From Plotosus lineatus (Eukaryota > Chordata > Actinopteri > Siluriformes > Plotosidae), in NCBI GenBank assembly GCA_024760905.1, contig CM045751.1, positions 7,919,501-7,983,500 of the forward strand: 64,000 bases of DNA, read 5' to 3'. A program made the translations under genes and the position numbers. Of the stretch, positions 12,168 through 46,330 are shown piece after piece. Numbering within the stretch: the stretch's first letter is position 1; every line of letters begins with the position of its first letter. Under the pieces are notes generated by a model. The model was not told the DNA's origin, ran no database searches, and saw nothing but the letters and a program-made list of their open reading frames with translations.

Positions 12168-12495
12168 CAGTGGTGGCCTGGTGGTAAAGGTGCTGGATCA
12201 CTGATCCTAAGGTTGGAGGTTCAGGCCCCACTCTCTGTGGGTTGTCACTGTCCTCCCCCCGCAGTGCAGCTACTGGGTTATCAAAGGCGACCATGTCTCT
12301 CACTGTCTAATGGTCTAAAGAACCATTGCTCACTTTTGGCAAGAGTAGGCTGCAAAGCCGTCAGTGTGTTTCCACTCTGCAATGGCCTGACAAGCTGTTC
12401 AGGGTGGACTCTGCCCTTACCTGGAGTCTGCTGGGACAGGCGCCAGCCTCCACGTGACACCAATTAGGATTAAGTGGTGACAGAAAATGAACGAA
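12168..12495 (+). mobile_element. SINE family A, standard tail
   Basis: Head CAGTGGTGGCCTGGTGGTAA, body ..GCTACTGGGTTATCAAAGG, then GGCCTGACAAGCTGTTCAGG and the end TTAGGATTAAGTGGTGACAG. Confidence 0.75.
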
Positions 12496-12499
12496 TGAT

Positions 12500-12795
12500 C
12501 TCTTATCCTATCTGAGAAAGAAGGTCCTAGGAAGTTTGAATCCTGGACTTGGCGAGGGCGTTTTTGTGTGATGTTTGCCCTCTCCCTGTGCTTGCTTTGG
12601 TTTCCTCGGGTACTCCAAGTTCTTCCCACATTTCAAACACATGCACGTTTGGCTAATTGGCTGTTTCAAATTCCCTCTGGGTAAGTGTGTGTGTTTGGCA
12701 AATTGTTCAGGTTTGCCCTGCCTTCGCCCAGAGTCAGCTGATAGGCTGTGGCCTCCCCATGATCCTAATAGGATTAAATTATTCGGAAAAATTAC
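12500..12795 (+). mobile_element. SINE-like repeat, family B
   Basis: GTTTGAATCCTGGACTTGG box-B-like motif followed by GTTTCCTCGGGTACTCCAAG, CAGGTTTGCCCTGCCTTCGC and a TAATAGGATTAAATTATTCG end. Confidence 0.65.
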
Positions 12796-13049
12796 CAAAT
12801 AATGAATAATACTTATTTTTGTTAAACTACAGCACATTCTAGATTACTGTTACTTACAGCCTTTGATCATATGAAGTGTCAGACATACTACAGTGGACAT
12901 GTCTGAGTTACAAGTTGATGTTCATTACAGCGAACAGAAGAGGGCGCCAGACTATACAGGCGCTCCTCGTGTCCAGTCGAATATAACATTATACGATACA
13001 GGATTTGTAATTTATTTGTTTACTTCAGGCTTAAGTAATTACTAATAAA

Positions 13050-13335
13050 TATTGGATAACACATCCGCCTCGTAGTAAGCGGGTCCTGGGTTTGATTCCC
13101 AACTTGGCTGTTTCTGTGAGGAGTTCTGAATGTTACATGCTTGTGTGGGTTTCCTCCCACAGTCCAAAAACATCTACAGTCTCGGCTAACTGACAGTTCT
13201 GAATTGCCTCTAGGTGTGAAGGTTTGTGTGTCACCCCTAGGATGTATCTGAGACAGCTTAGCCGGCTGAGATGGCACCAGCCTCCCCGTGACCCAAATTA
13301 GGATTAAGCAGTTCAGAAAAATAATTAGGTAACAT
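13050..13335 (+). mobile_element. SINE-like repeat, family B
   Basis: Contains GGGTTTGATTCCCAACTTGG, GTTTCCTCCCACAGTCC and a CCAAATTAGGATTAAGCAG end, the same order as the neighbouring copy at 12500. Confidence 0.65.
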
Positions 13336-13364
13336 TCATTCATTATCGAATTCTAATTTGGTTG

Positions 13365-13570
13365 GCGAGGATAGAGTACCACCTGGACAGCTCGCCAGGT
13401 GATCCCAGAGCCAAAACTCACACTCACACTTATGGGCAATTTGGAACAGTCGATTCGCCTCCGATGCATGTTTTTGGACTGTGGAAGAAAACCAGAGAAC
13501 CCAGTGGAAATACACAGAAGGTAAGAACATGCAAATTCTACACAGAAACGTCCAGGCTTGGGAATCGAAC
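13365..13570 (-). mobile_element. SINE-like repeat, family B, minus
   Basis: Reverse-oriented family-B body: TTTTTGGACTGTGGAAGAAA on plus, and GGGAATCGAACC as the complemented B box. Confidence 0.6.
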
Positions 13571-13740
13571 CATTTTACATTTCCAGCATTTGGTAGACAC
13601 TCTTATACAGAGCAACTTACAATTATAAATACGTAGTTTTTTATACAACTGATCAATTGAGCATTTAGGGCCTTGCTCAATGGCCAAACAGTGGTGATAG
13701 TGGGGATTGAACCACTGACCGTCAGATTGCCTTATGCACA
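13570..13740. repeat. interspersed repeat, family E
   Basis: Contains CAGCATTTGGTAGACACTCT, AGAGCAACTTACAATTATAA, AGGGCCTTGCTCAATGGCC and AACAGTGGTGATAGTGGGG. A second copy is at 45205-45335. The pattern is common in fish genomes. Class not assigned. Confidence 0.6.
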
Positions 13741-13754
13741 AAGCCCCCACTGCC

Positions 13755-13804
13755 CATCCTTACTGTTAGCATGTAAAGGCCCCGGACAGTGGTGAGAGAC
13801 ATGT

Positions 13805-13842
<38 letters not shown>

Positions 13843-14095
13843 ATAACCCAGTTAGCTGCACTGCAGGGTGCTGTTGGTTTTCGCCCAGATGGTTTGGGTG
13901 AGGGTTGGGTGAGGGTTAGGGTTAAAGTTCGGGCCAAAAACCATCGAGGCAAAAAACACCACCTGGGCGAAAACCATTTGGGTGAAAACCATGGAAACCT
14001 CACTGGAGAGACATCCTGGTGATAGTGAAGCTTGAACCCTGAACCTTTGGATCAGTAATCCAACACGTTACTACTGGGCCACCGCTGGCAAAAGG
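13755..14095 (-). mobile_element. SINE family A, minus, interrupted
   Basis: Minus-oriented body at 13765-13862, including a (GA)n expansion at 13807-13838, and a minus-oriented head at 14020-14090. They are separated by about 155 bp of unrelated sequence with repeated AAAACCATTTGGG/AAAACCATGG words. Confidence 0.55.
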
Positions 14096-14119
14096 GAAGC
14101 TAATTTAAAAATAAAAAAA

Positions 14120-14372
14120 CATTAAAACCCCCAGTGCAGCTAATTGGGTTATCAAAGGCCGGCCATGTCTCTCACTGTCTATGGTGTGAGGCATGTAAAA
14201 GAACCATTGCTGACTTTCGTAAAGAGTAAGCTGCAAAGCCGTCGGCGTGTTTCCGCCCTGCGATGGCCTGGCGAGCTGTCCAGGGTGTACTCTGCCCTCG
14301 CCCAAAGTTGGCTGGGATGGGCGCCAGCCTCCCCGCGACCCAAATTAGGATTAAGCAGTTACAGAAAATGAT
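14120..14372 (+). mobile_element. SINE family A body, plus
   Basis: Begins CCCCCAGTGCAGCTAATTGG and ends TTAGGATTAAGCAGTTACAG followed by (ATG)n. Lies immediately beside a minus-oriented head of the same family, giving a head-to-head arrangement. Confidence 0.65.
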
Positions 14373-14439
14373 GATGATGAACTGAAAAACATTACAACCT
14401 AAAAACCAATAACTTAAGGAGGCGTCGTGTTTATTTGCA

Positions 14440-14649
14440 TCTCTGTGGTGACCTTGTTGGCTCAGTATTTGATGTGATGGTATGGTTGGCCCGCCAGTGT
14501 GTTTTTCGTGATGAACTGAGGGCTTTTATTTTGAAAACTGCAGTTCCTTCCCGTTTAATAATCTGCCTGTTGTGTGTCTGTCAAATTCTTTTTCTTTAGC
14601 TGCAGTAAGCATGACCAGTCCACAAATGATATAACGAATCATAGAATCG
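14440..14649 (+). promoter_or_regulatory. possible mfn1 first non-coding exon / promoter
   Basis: A repeat-free stretch upstream of mfn1 ends in a good splice donor, CATAGAATCG|GTAAGAATTTG with the cut after 14649. The first coding exon has an acceptor (GTTACAG, 16552) eight bases before its ATG, so an upstream 5'-UTR exon must exist; this is the best candidate I see. Weak evidence. Confidence 0.3.
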
Positions 14650-15419
14650 GTAAGAATTTGATTAATTCGGCATATTTATGAGCTTTATTCACTGTTTCCT
14701 ATAACGTACTACGTTGTAATGTTCAGTGAAGTAACTTGAGGTAAAACGGACAGTTGTTAGCCTGTTAGCATCATGGTGCAGGTCTCCCGTCGACCATGCT
14801 AAAGCGAGCTGAAGGTGTTTTGACAGTACAGTAGTAGTTGTTTTTGTTTAGCTGCCCAACAGTGAATATTATAGAATATCTGAAAACATTTAAACTTAAA
14901 TAATCACTCTATATATTATACTGTAAGGTATCCTGCATAGCTAACAAACTGGCTAAAAACAAATGTATGATAATTAGGTAAAACTCAGGTAAATATGATA
15001 CAGTTAGCAGATATAGAGATTAAAATGATCAGTTGAGACCGGATAGTTTTTATTTATTTATTTTATTTTATTTTTTTATAATAAAAACGTGATTTTGCCC
15101 TGATCCGGACTGATTTGAGTAAACTTTCCATGTGGAGTTTCAGTTAATGATTGAAGAGTACAACAGCAGATAAACATTACAGACCAGTGAAGGGCAAAAC
15201 ACTGCTATTCATTCCGATTATTCTAACCAAAATAAGATAAACTTTTAAAGTTTCCGATTATTTAAATAAATATAGACAAATCTTAAGTTTTGTACGTGGT
15301 GGTTGTTTGCCTTGTGATAGACAAAAGTTTACTTTCAGTTTCTGTTAATTCTGGATGTGACGAAAGATCAAATTACTATGAGATTTCCATTCGGCTTTTT
15401 CCCTTTTTCAGGGTACATA

Positions 15420-15442
15420 CATACGTACACATCTGAGATACA

Positions 15443-15500
<58 letters not shown>
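15420..15500. repeat. (TA)n microsatellite
   Basis: About 26 uninterrupted TA dinucleotides at 15445-15496. Confidence 0.95.
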
Positions 15501-15525
15501 AAAATACATATATATGCATAGATAC

Positions 15526-15560
15526 ACAGGGTGACCCCCAAAAAATGGGAACTTTCCAAA
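15526..15560. mobile_element. solo TIR, CAGGGTGACC family
   Basis: CACAGGGTGACCCCCAAAAA followed by AATGGGAACTTTCC duplicates the left end of the element at 15820, then runs into poly-A and (TA)n. Confidence 0.6.
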
Positions 15561-15710
15561 AAAAAAAAAATATATATATATACGTGTGTGTGAGGCCTGA
15601 CCCCCCCAAAACAAATGAATGAGAATAATCTAGTATGCCAATTAACAAATATGGAAACCTTCAATTTAGAAAATAAGTTTGTGTGTGTGTGTGGTATGTG
15701 TATAGATATG

Positions 15711-15716
15711 TGTGTG

Positions 15717-15812
<96 letters not shown>

Positions 15813-15816
15813 CATA
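15711..15816. repeat. (TG)n/(TA)n compound microsatellite
   Basis: TGTGTG, then about 20 TA units, then about 15 TG units ending at 15808, immediately before the left TIR of the 15820 element. Confidence 0.9.
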
Positions 15817-15819
15817 TAT

Positions 15820-16366
15820 ACACAGGGTGACCCCAAAAAAATGGGAACTTTCCAATAATACTATAAAACAGGGCAGTGGTGGTCTAGTGGTGAAGGTGCA
15901 GGACCGCTGAGCCGAAGGTTGGGGGTTCGAGTCCCCACAAGGTTGTCACTGTCCCCCCAGTGCAGCTAAATGGGTTATCAAAGGCAGGCCATGTCTCTCA
16001 CTGTCTAAGGTGCGAGGCATGGAAAAGAACCATTGCTGACTTTCGTAAAGAGTAGGCTGCAAAGCCATCGGCGTGTTTCTACGACCTGGAGAGGGATGGG
16101 CACCGCCAGGCCAAATCAGCCCAAGTCTTGCCATGAAGGCACCCCAACGACATCCCTGGATGTTAAGGGATAAGTGAAGTGAAGTGAATAAAAGCAAGAG
16201 TTATGGAAGATACCTTAAAACATGCCATTTAAGAATAAATGACTAACCTTTCATGGTGAACTATTTACTTGTTCAAGGTCACTGTCTTGCAGTGTTGCCA
16301 CTTGCTCATGTCTTGCAATACTGTACACAATTCAAAAATTCCCATTATTTTTGGTCACCGTGTATA
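15820..16366. mobile_element. TIR element with inserted SINE
   Basis: Left end CACAGGGTGACCCCAAAAAA followed by ATGGGAACTTTCCAA. The right end, read on the minus strand, is ATACACGGTGACCAAAAATA followed by ATGGGAATTTTTGAA. The two are imperfect inverted copies. Both outer flanks are TA repeats, consistent with a TA target. The interior is mostly a family-A SINE (15872-16190). No transposase. Confidence 0.65.
15872..16190 (+). mobile_element. SINE family A inside TIR element
   Basis: Head GCAGTGGTGGTCTAGTGGTG and GGGGGTTCGAGTCCCCAC, body GCTAAATGGGTTATCAAAGG, with a shortened tail ending in GTGAAGTGAAGTGAA. Confidence 0.7.
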
Positions 16367-16560
16367 TATATATATGTGTGTGTGTGTGGTGTGTGCATAT
16401 ACAGTATATATACGTACATCGTGTGTGTGTATGTATGTATGTATATATGTATGTATGTATGTATGTTGATGTGGCAAAAGGAAAATAATAACCCACTGTC
16501 GGGAACATGATTCCTGGTGAAATTTGAGCCCTGACTCTTCGCCTAGTTACAGGTAAAGAC

Positions 16561-31897
<15,337 letters not shown>

Positions 31898-32269
31898 GTT
31901 CCTCCATTCTCATCAGTACCGTGGTCTCACTTCTGCTGTCACTTTTGGTTAATTCCACCAGGAACTAGTCAAGATGCCATCGCTGTATCTGCACTTTAAA
32001 ACAGTTTATCAAGGAAATGTTTCATGGACTTACATAGTCACGGTTTGGTTTCTGGCTTTCTTACTATGAACACCGAGTTATGGTTTGATTGCAGTGTTTA
32101 TACTGAATCTATTCTATCATGATATCAGACTGATTATTGAACTTTGAAAACACTATTGTATGAACTGTGAAAAAACATGAAGGAAACAGTGAAAAGGGTT
32201 GAACTGTAAAATTAAGTTAACATTAATGGATCTTCATTCCTAATTCAGGCTGTAAAGCAATTTTTATTA

Positions 32270-32275
32270 AATAAA
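32270..32275 (+). terminator. mfn1 poly(A) signal
   Basis: AATAAA about 375 bp after the mfn1 stop codon. Confidence 0.7.
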
Positions 32276-32608
32276 CCGGATTACTTGGTTGACATCCAGT
32301 TGGCCAAAGACCCCGCCCCCTTTCTGCATCTTGTTTTCCAGAAGAAAACCAGTTCAAAAGCGTTTATCTGAAATCAATATTTTGTAGTGACCTATCAATC
32401 GGTCAGTGCCTATTTTCAATATGTTCCTCTAAAACATTTCTATGGTTCTAAACCATTCTGAAGACTTTGGATTCTGTGCTTTATAAAAATGTTTACCGAA
32501 AAAAAAAAAAAAAATTAACATTAAAATATTACCCGTGACGTTTGTGGTCAATTTCTTACCTGCATTTTAACATGAATAATGTAACCACAGTAACAGATTT
32601 GGTTAAGA

Positions 32609-32614
32609 TTTATT
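32609..32614 (-). terminator. candidate gnb4 poly(A) signal
   Basis: TTTATT on plus (AATAAA on minus) downstream of gnb4 and about 335 bp from the mfn1 signal. Other TTTATT words lie nearer the gnb4 stop, so use of this one is a guess. Confidence 0.4.
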
Positions 32615-35416
32615 TAATATAACTTGTTACACCATTGTCACCAAGCCCCTGTACAAATACAAAAGAGAAATAAAACTGGTGAGACGATAAAATCTCTTAC
32701 ATGATTCGTCCACATGACGGCACTATGAAATAGATCAAGGCACAAAAGCCTTGATTGTTGTACTGGCTTAAAATGTTTATTTAAAAAAAACAAAAGCAGG
32801 GGCTGGTAACTATGTCCGCTTGTGGTCCTGCCCCAGTTCACTTTGAAATAAAGTCTTAATACAGTGTTTACAGTTTCTGCTTGACAGAACAAATTCAAAC
32901 TTCAGAAAAAAATATATATATAAATTCAGCACATCAACACTTCATTCTGTAGTCGAAAACGAACCATGGAACAGCAACTCAATACTGTTGGGTCATCAGT
33001 GAAACACTAAAAGAACACACTCTGCCATACATATGTTTAAGCACCAGGGTTGTATATGTGGCTCCATTCTGTTTAACGATAAAAACCTCATGATGCACAG
33101 AAAACCAGTATATACTGTACTGGGAATGTTAAGTAATGTAACCAAGATTACATATTAAGGCGCATCAAATAGCCTGGATTGTAATATTTAAAAAAATTAC
33201 TCAAATCTGAATGGTCTGGCTATAGCGCACACACACTGATAGAAACTGATAAAAATATAAATGAATACTGCCAATTGGTTCCTTTGGTTTCATGGTACAC
33301 ACTGATATAAGGATGAAACCCTGCATTGTTTATGAGCAAACAAAAAAACAGGCACAATATGTTTTGTGCAATATACATCATGAATAGCAGTCCAAGTTTA
33401 GTTTCACAAACTTAAAATCATAATTGGTGGTTAGAAAACCTGGCAAACTTTAAAGGCAATAAACAACAACTCCTGTGATACTGTCAATCACCCAATCAAA
33501 ACTTAAAAGCAAATTTTTGAAAATTAGGCTTTCGAGTTCTGATTTCAGACTTTACAGTCGCAAACTTGAACATAGTGAATGAATTACAGCTGTGCAAAGT
33601 GACAAGAATATATGAAATTATATACTGTACGTTCATCATAAACCACATTCCAGTTTCCGTACATTTGTCTGAGATGTCGCTATGCAACGCTGCCGCTCAG
33701 TGCTTTGTTAACTGCTGCTAATTTGTCCAGGGTGTACAATGGCATCTCCTCACTATATTATATATTCTATATATAGTTACAGCCACACTGGAATTGACTT
33801 AGTTATAGCTGAAGATTTTATATTTCATATTTTAGCTACTTTAACAACTTCCGAAACCCATCAGGTTCTTGGTGATCACGCTGAGCCACTCCTGGTGTCC
33901 TGGCTCTTTCAATTGAAACTAGAATGTCCCAAAGCCTTCCGTTCTGCAGATTATCTCTGAACTCATGAAGTTTAAAATCGGTCTCTACGGAAATGGATTA
34001 CACAGTCTCTGCATCCACATGTTATAACATGGATAGCATGTTATATGACGTTTGCGTAGTCAAGGTCACGTGATGTTAAACTGTGGTCAAAAACCTTGTT
34101 CTTTTATGTTTTGCTGGGTTTTCTAGCCATCTCCCTCTACTAATTTCAATAAAACTAGCCATGCTACAAACTCCTCCCAACAAGTCAACATAATTATTAA
34201 TCATGATTTCAGCCCACAATTATCTACATGATTCTACCGACCATAAAGAAACAGCTTATATTATGCTGTGATGTGTTGAGCTGACATTCAAGTTTAGATC
34301 GCGACCTGTTTCTCCGACAGATTAGTGCAGAACGGTCTGTAATCAAGGCAACACCATTATACATAATTGTCTATATATAAAAAAATATTTAAGCTCTTAT
34401 GAGTGGGGAGGGGCGATCAGGGATGATAAATCATATTTCAAAAATAGTAGACTTAACTTTCACTCTTTCCCCCTTTCTACAACACATTGTACTACCCTTA
34501 ACAATTCCTACTAGCCCCTGTACCATACCCTTAGCCAATCAGAACACGGTTCTTATGGAGTTCAGATGCGGGTCAAATGTCATTTCGGATTCACATTAAG
34601 GCGTCATACAGCGTATATACAGTGATATGTGCAGTATGTCGTCATTAAGGAGGAAAGGAAAGAGTAAAGTTACAAAAACAAAAAAAAGAAAAAGTTTCAG
34701 ACCACAGTACACATTTTGTATAAGCTTCAAGTCATGTAGTTGCTGATTACACTGCAAGTCCACATTGGCCTTTTAGCGATTAGTATCCTCGGGGCTGGAA
34801 TATTTTTGCTTCACCATAGAAAATTGGTAGATTTACTGAATCCTAATTTTATGCCATTTATGCAACTTCTGCCAGTTACTCAGTGCACTGCTCAATTTAA
34901 ATCTTCAAAAAGCCCGCGTTTCATTCGGAGGATATTCTCAGTTCTAAGGAAACCAGCACTCAGGAACGTGCTTTCTTAAAAATTTACAAATTAAAACTAC
35001 CCAAATGACCACATGTGCTAAATAGCACGAGCATACAGGAATATGCTGGGGGAAAAAAAAAAAAAATTATTATCCTGGACTTCAAATATGCATCTCCAAA
35101 ACGATCAGCAAATGATGGGTTGCAATCAGACTACAAAAATATATACAATACCACTGTGGGAGCATATATACGACATATATGCATGTACTGCTGTACATAT
35201 ATACCATATTTATATTCATATGCTGTACATATATATGTACATTAAGCACAATGATGCCACCATCATTTCTCAATAACCTTCTCCCTGACCTCTGCCAAGT
35301 CAGCCTGGGCCTCTCCGCAGGAATGTTTTGTAATAAGTGAATACAAAAGGCATGTTGTTCTCACAGTTGAAACCTGTAGTGATGGTACAGTCCTCCAAAT
35401 AGTCCAGCTGCTGGGC
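32615..35416 (-). other. probable gnb4 3' UTR
   Basis: About 2.8 kb of unique AT-rich sequence without MITE, SINE or LINE signatures, unlike every other spacer of this size in the window. Absence of insertions fits a transcribed 3' UTR; no direct evidence of its extent. Confidence 0.45.
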
Positions 35417-42047
<6,631 letters not shown>

Positions 42048-42069
42048 CACCACAGTATGATGCACCTGT

Positions 42070-42990
42070 GAGACTAGAAGAGACCAGCTGGAACCTGCAA
42101 CAGACAGACTCTGTTCAAACACATAACTCGACTTAAAACGCGTCTTAACTCGACTGATTAACTTTGGATTAGAAATGTTGCATCACATTGAGTAGTCACT
42201 GCCTTCAAAACCAAACTATGAGTAAAACTCACACAGACATTACTGCCAAGGAAAACACTCTGTACAGTCTGTAAATGCAAGTAGCAGAGAATTTAATACA
42301 ATCATTTTATATCGTCAACAGAGCGAAATTACTTGCACTCAAATGACTGTATATTGTCTCTGTGATATTCCTTGCAAATTGTTAAAACCTCCCTACAACA
42401 TTTTAATTATTAATTGTTCCTCAGTATTCGTTTTATTCTGGTCAGGTTTGGGGTTGATGTGAAGCCTGGCAACACTAGGCAGAGAGCAAGACCACAACCC
42501 AACTTCAAAGCACATTTAAAAATGTTCCCTATTCATACCCGGGGACAATTTAAAGATAGCACAATGTTTTGGGGTCATGAAGGGAAACCAGAGAACCCAG
42601 AGGAAACCCAAAAGCACACATATTAGAAAACAGGCAGTAACCGTGTTACAGAATGAGGGCATTAAATGCTCAAGTATCTGCCCAAACACACAGACACAGT
42701 AATCATGATGTACTATTTGTCAAAGCAATTTTGCCTGTAAATTATAAATAAAAAGGTTAACGAACAAACAATGTTATATTTTAAATTAACATTAACGTAG
42801 CAGCCATCAACAATAGATTTTAGGTTTGTTAGTTCTTTGATTGATTTTCTAATTGAAATAGCATGTGATATCAGCATGCAAAAGTGTTTTTATCATTGTT
42901 TTTGCAATATCTCGTCACCTTTTTTAAATTCCATACTGTATATATTGGCCTTTCAGAGAACAAATAAATATTATTAGGGCGATACGTTAT
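42070..42990. other. gnb4 5' flank/intron, mostly featureless
   Basis: The acceptor before the gnb4 start codon is at 42066-42067 (minus CTCACAG), so a 5'-UTR exon lies further right. 42520-42625 looks like an eroded family-B remnant (GGGAAACCAGAGAACCCAGA). Otherwise nothing recognised. Confidence 0.4.
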
Positions 42991-43275
42991 GTTTTTGTGA
43001 AGAGTTTACATGTTCTCCTCATATTTGTGTGGGTTTCCTTTTGTGTGATTCGGTTTCCTCTTGCCAGTCCAAAGAAATGCACATTAGGCTAATTACCTGT
43101 TCCAAATTGACCCTGTGTCTGAGTGTGAACTGTTGTGTGTGTGTGTGTGTGTGTGTGTGTTGACCCTGTTGTGGCCTGGAAAGCTGTTCAGGGTATACCC
43201 TGCCTTCCAACTTGTGATTGGTTCCAGCCTGCCCACAACACACTGCACAGCCCTCGAACCAGGGACCCTGCAGTT
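42990..43275 (+). mobile_element. SINE-like repeat, family B
   Basis: GTGAAGAGTTTACATGTTCT, GGTTTCCTCTTGCCAGTCC, a (TG)n at 43134-43160, GGCCTGGAAAGCTGTTCAGG. Confidence 0.6.
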
Positions 43276-45200
43276 GCAAGACTGAAATCCAGCAATACCC
43301 TGACTGGAACGATTTCTGTTGTTTAGACCGAATGTTTAACGTGGATGTCGCAACAGAACCCTTCACAGAAGTGTTTATCTGGGGCATTGGGGACAGGTAC
43401 ACTCAGTAATTCAAGTTCAGAAAGATGGTATGCAAGTTTTCTTTGAGATTAGCAATGCATATTTACTTATGGTGTTGCAATAATGATTATGAAACGATAT
43501 ACTGTGCAGTAAATGAGACCTGATAAAAAAAAAGGGATTTCCCACATAGTATAGGAATAAGGTCACGTGTGTAAAGCACATTGAAAAATCAGTTAGTCGC
43601 AAAAGTATTGGCACCCTTTGCCACAAACAGAAGTCATACTTCAAGAGCCTGTTTTTTTTAAATTCAGCAGTAAATGTTGACTTTTTTCTAGTTTGCAAAT
43701 GTTTTTAGGCTATCAATTAATATTAATATTCAATTATAAATAAAATGAAGTCAATTAATAATAATAAAGAAACATGATTTTTAAAAGGGTTCATGATTTT
43801 TAGTTAAAAAAGAAAGGCAAGCTGTTTCATTATTTGGCTAATATATTAAAATGATTATTATTGTTGTTGTTGTTGTTATTATTGTGTGCATATTTGCACT
43901 TGTTTTTCTCGTATTATATACCCTGTAATTCCTCTGTTATCCAAATTATGGGAAGATCGCACAGGCTTCCCATTATTCACCTAAAACTGAAAGTAAAAGT
44001 GTTTTGAACGGAGAAAGGACACTTTCTGAAAATATAACACACAAATATAACACACTTAATATCGTCACAATTGTATTTTTTTTTATATAATTCTCTCTTA
44101 CCATATTAAATATACACTACATGACTTCAGGTCAGGTCACCATTCACTGGCCTTGGTGTAATCATTCCTGTGTTGCAATTGCTCTGACAGGATCTCTAAA
44201 CTTCCGGCCTCCTTGCTGATTTTGACATTTTAAAAAAACCCCAGAAAACTGAATCAACATCTAAACGGAAAACTGTGAGGATTCCATAAACTGCTCCTGT
44301 GGAGTTTGTACTCTGGTCGTAGGCCGCAAGTTGATAAACATGTGAAAATAATTCTCTGGGAGATCTGTTTAACCAGCAAACCATTTCGTTAACATTCACG
44401 AACTACCACTTTTACATTGAAAAAATAAAAAATTCTAGTCAGAAAACTCGATAATCATCCAACAGCCCAACTTGTTGCTCGGGGCTTGTTCGTTTCTAAG
44501 CAGGAAGTACTGTACCACCGAATCTGAGAGAAATCACAAACACAAATAATTTACTCTTTAACATTACCTGAATAACACTTTTCCTCGTATTACTCTGTAA
44601 ACCAGACGAATTCAATATCCACACATAGTGACAGTTATCAAATGAAGTGGACCCAGTTTTAGTCAGAGGACTGTAATATAAATTTAAAGGGCCACGCACC
44701 CTCACTACGGTTGTACTCAATTTTCACCAAGCTGTCTTCACCACACCCATAGAGAAAACGGGAACATGGCAACATTACACATGAAGGGGTGCACACTTTT
44801 TTATCAATCACGATATCTGCTGTGGTTATCTTTTACAAAAACACAATCATTATTTATCATAACTAAAATAGTTTTTTGTAACATACTCACTGTTGTAAGG
44901 TTAAAATAGGCTTAGTGACACCTGGAAATAATCTTATGAACATTTGAACTTCCCTATAAAAAAAGATGGGTTGGTCCGTCGGCTGCTTCAACATTGCGGC
45001 GACATGAGAAACAGGAAATGTATCCGTTACGTGTTGATTTATTCTGAATCCCAAATAGATCCTAAATGAACCAATTGGGTACAATGATGGGCGGAGATTC
45101 AATTATTTCACATCATATGAGTGCACTTATATGAGGAATGGAGAGCAGTTTGGAATTGGTCCAATTTGTTTGTTTCTGAGGCATTGTTATGTATTTATCT
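43275..45200. other. gnb4 upstream spacer
   Basis: AT-rich sequence with a (GTT)n run near 43860. The gnb4 promoter and non-coding first exon probably fall in the less AT-rich part around 44460-45060, but no motif fixes them. Confidence 0.3.
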
Positions 45201-45204
45201 TAAA

Positions 45205-45335
45205 TTTACATTTTAGCAGACCCCTACCAAAGCACTTTATTTTTAAGGGCCTTGCTCAAGGGCCCAACAGTGGCAGCTAATACGGGACTTGAATCACAAC
45301 ATGCTGATCAGTCCCCTTCTAATCAGTCACTGCCA
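45205..45335. repeat. interspersed repeat, family E
   Basis: Contains AGGGCCTTGCTCAAGGGCCC, AACAGTGGCAGCTAATACGG and CTGATCAGTCCCCTTCTAAT; same family as 13570-13740. Confidence 0.6.
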
Positions 45336-45585
45336 CATTTATCAGGAAGAGTTCACAGTTAACAGAAGCAAATGTTTTTTTTTTTTTTAATTTCACCTGA
45401 TTTCCCTATAAAATTACTTATTTCTTTCTGTTTCTCTTCTACAGGTAACTTTATTTTTGTAATATTCTAACAACGCACATACTCAGTGTAAATTAATTAA
45501 TTGAAATAGTTTTGTGGATGAGTGAGTGAATGTTTGCTTTAGGTCCCACCAGCAATTTTTCAGTTATATTCAGGACAAAGTAAGA

Positions 45586-45630
<45 letters not shown>

Positions 45631-45670
45631 ATTATTATTATTATAAATAATAATAATAATAATAATAATA
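45586..45670. repeat. (ATT)n then (AAT)n
   Basis: About 16 ATT units followed by about 9 AAT/ATA units, self-complementary, ending at the head of the SINE-like copy at 45671. Confidence 0.9.
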
Positions 45671-46005
45671 GGGCAGCATGATGAAGCAGTGGTTAGTACC
45701 TGGTCTCACAGCAAGAGGGCCTGGGTTTGATTCCCAAGCTTTTTGCATTTTTGTGTGGAGTTTGCATGTTCTCCCAGTGGGCTTCCCACAGTTGGTTTCC
45801 TTTGGGTATTTCAGTTTCCTCCCACATTCCAAACACATGCAAAGTAGACTGTTCCAAATTCCCCCTGGGTGTGGGAGTTAGCGTGAATGTTTGTGTGTGT
45901 GTTGACCCTGCCATGGCCTGGGGAGTTGTCCAGGGTGTACCCTGCCTTCGCCCAGAGTCAAATGAGATGGATGCTAGCTTCCCCATGAGGGAATAAGCAT
46001 TTTAG
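45671..46005 (+). mobile_element. SINE-like repeat, family B
   Basis: Head GGGCAGCATGATGAAGCAGT and GGGTTTGATTCCCAAGC, body TTTGTGTGGAGTTTGCATGT, GTTTCCTCCCACATTCC, GCCATGGCCTGGGGAGTTGT. Confidence 0.75.
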
Positions 46006-46020
46006 AACTTGAACAAAGGA

Positions 46021-46021
<1 letters not shown>

Positions 46022-46066
<45 letters not shown>

Positions 46067-46067
46067 G
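46022..46067. repeat. (ATT)n
   Basis: About 15 ATT units between two family-B copies. Confidence 0.9.
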
Positions 46068-46330
46068 AGTAGCACAGTGGTGTCATGATTTGGATGTCTG
46101 CCTCACGGCAAGAAGGTACTGGGTTTGAGGCCCATGCCAGGCATGGGCATTTCTGGGTGTAGTTGCATGCTCTTTCAATTCTTGTATGGGTTTCCACCAT
46201 ATAGAACTTCTTTTCCCTTCTACCTTCCAATGACATGTACATTATGCTAATTGGATGTTCCAAATTGTTTGTAGGTGTGAGAGTGGATGTGTGTGTGTCC
46301 AGAGTGTACCCAGTCTGCAACTGCAGTATG
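46068..46330 (+). mobile_element. SINE-like repeat, family B, second of a pair
   Basis: GAGTAGCACAGTGGTGTCAT head, GGGTTTGAGGCCCATGCC, then a diverged body to CCAGAGTGTACCCAGTCTGC, followed by (ATG)n and (AAT)n to 46412. Confidence 0.6.

Noticed and set aside
13905..13935. Telomere-like GAGGGTTAGGGTTAAAG
   Set aside because: Only one clear TTAGGG unit with imperfect neighbours; not an interstitial telomeric array.
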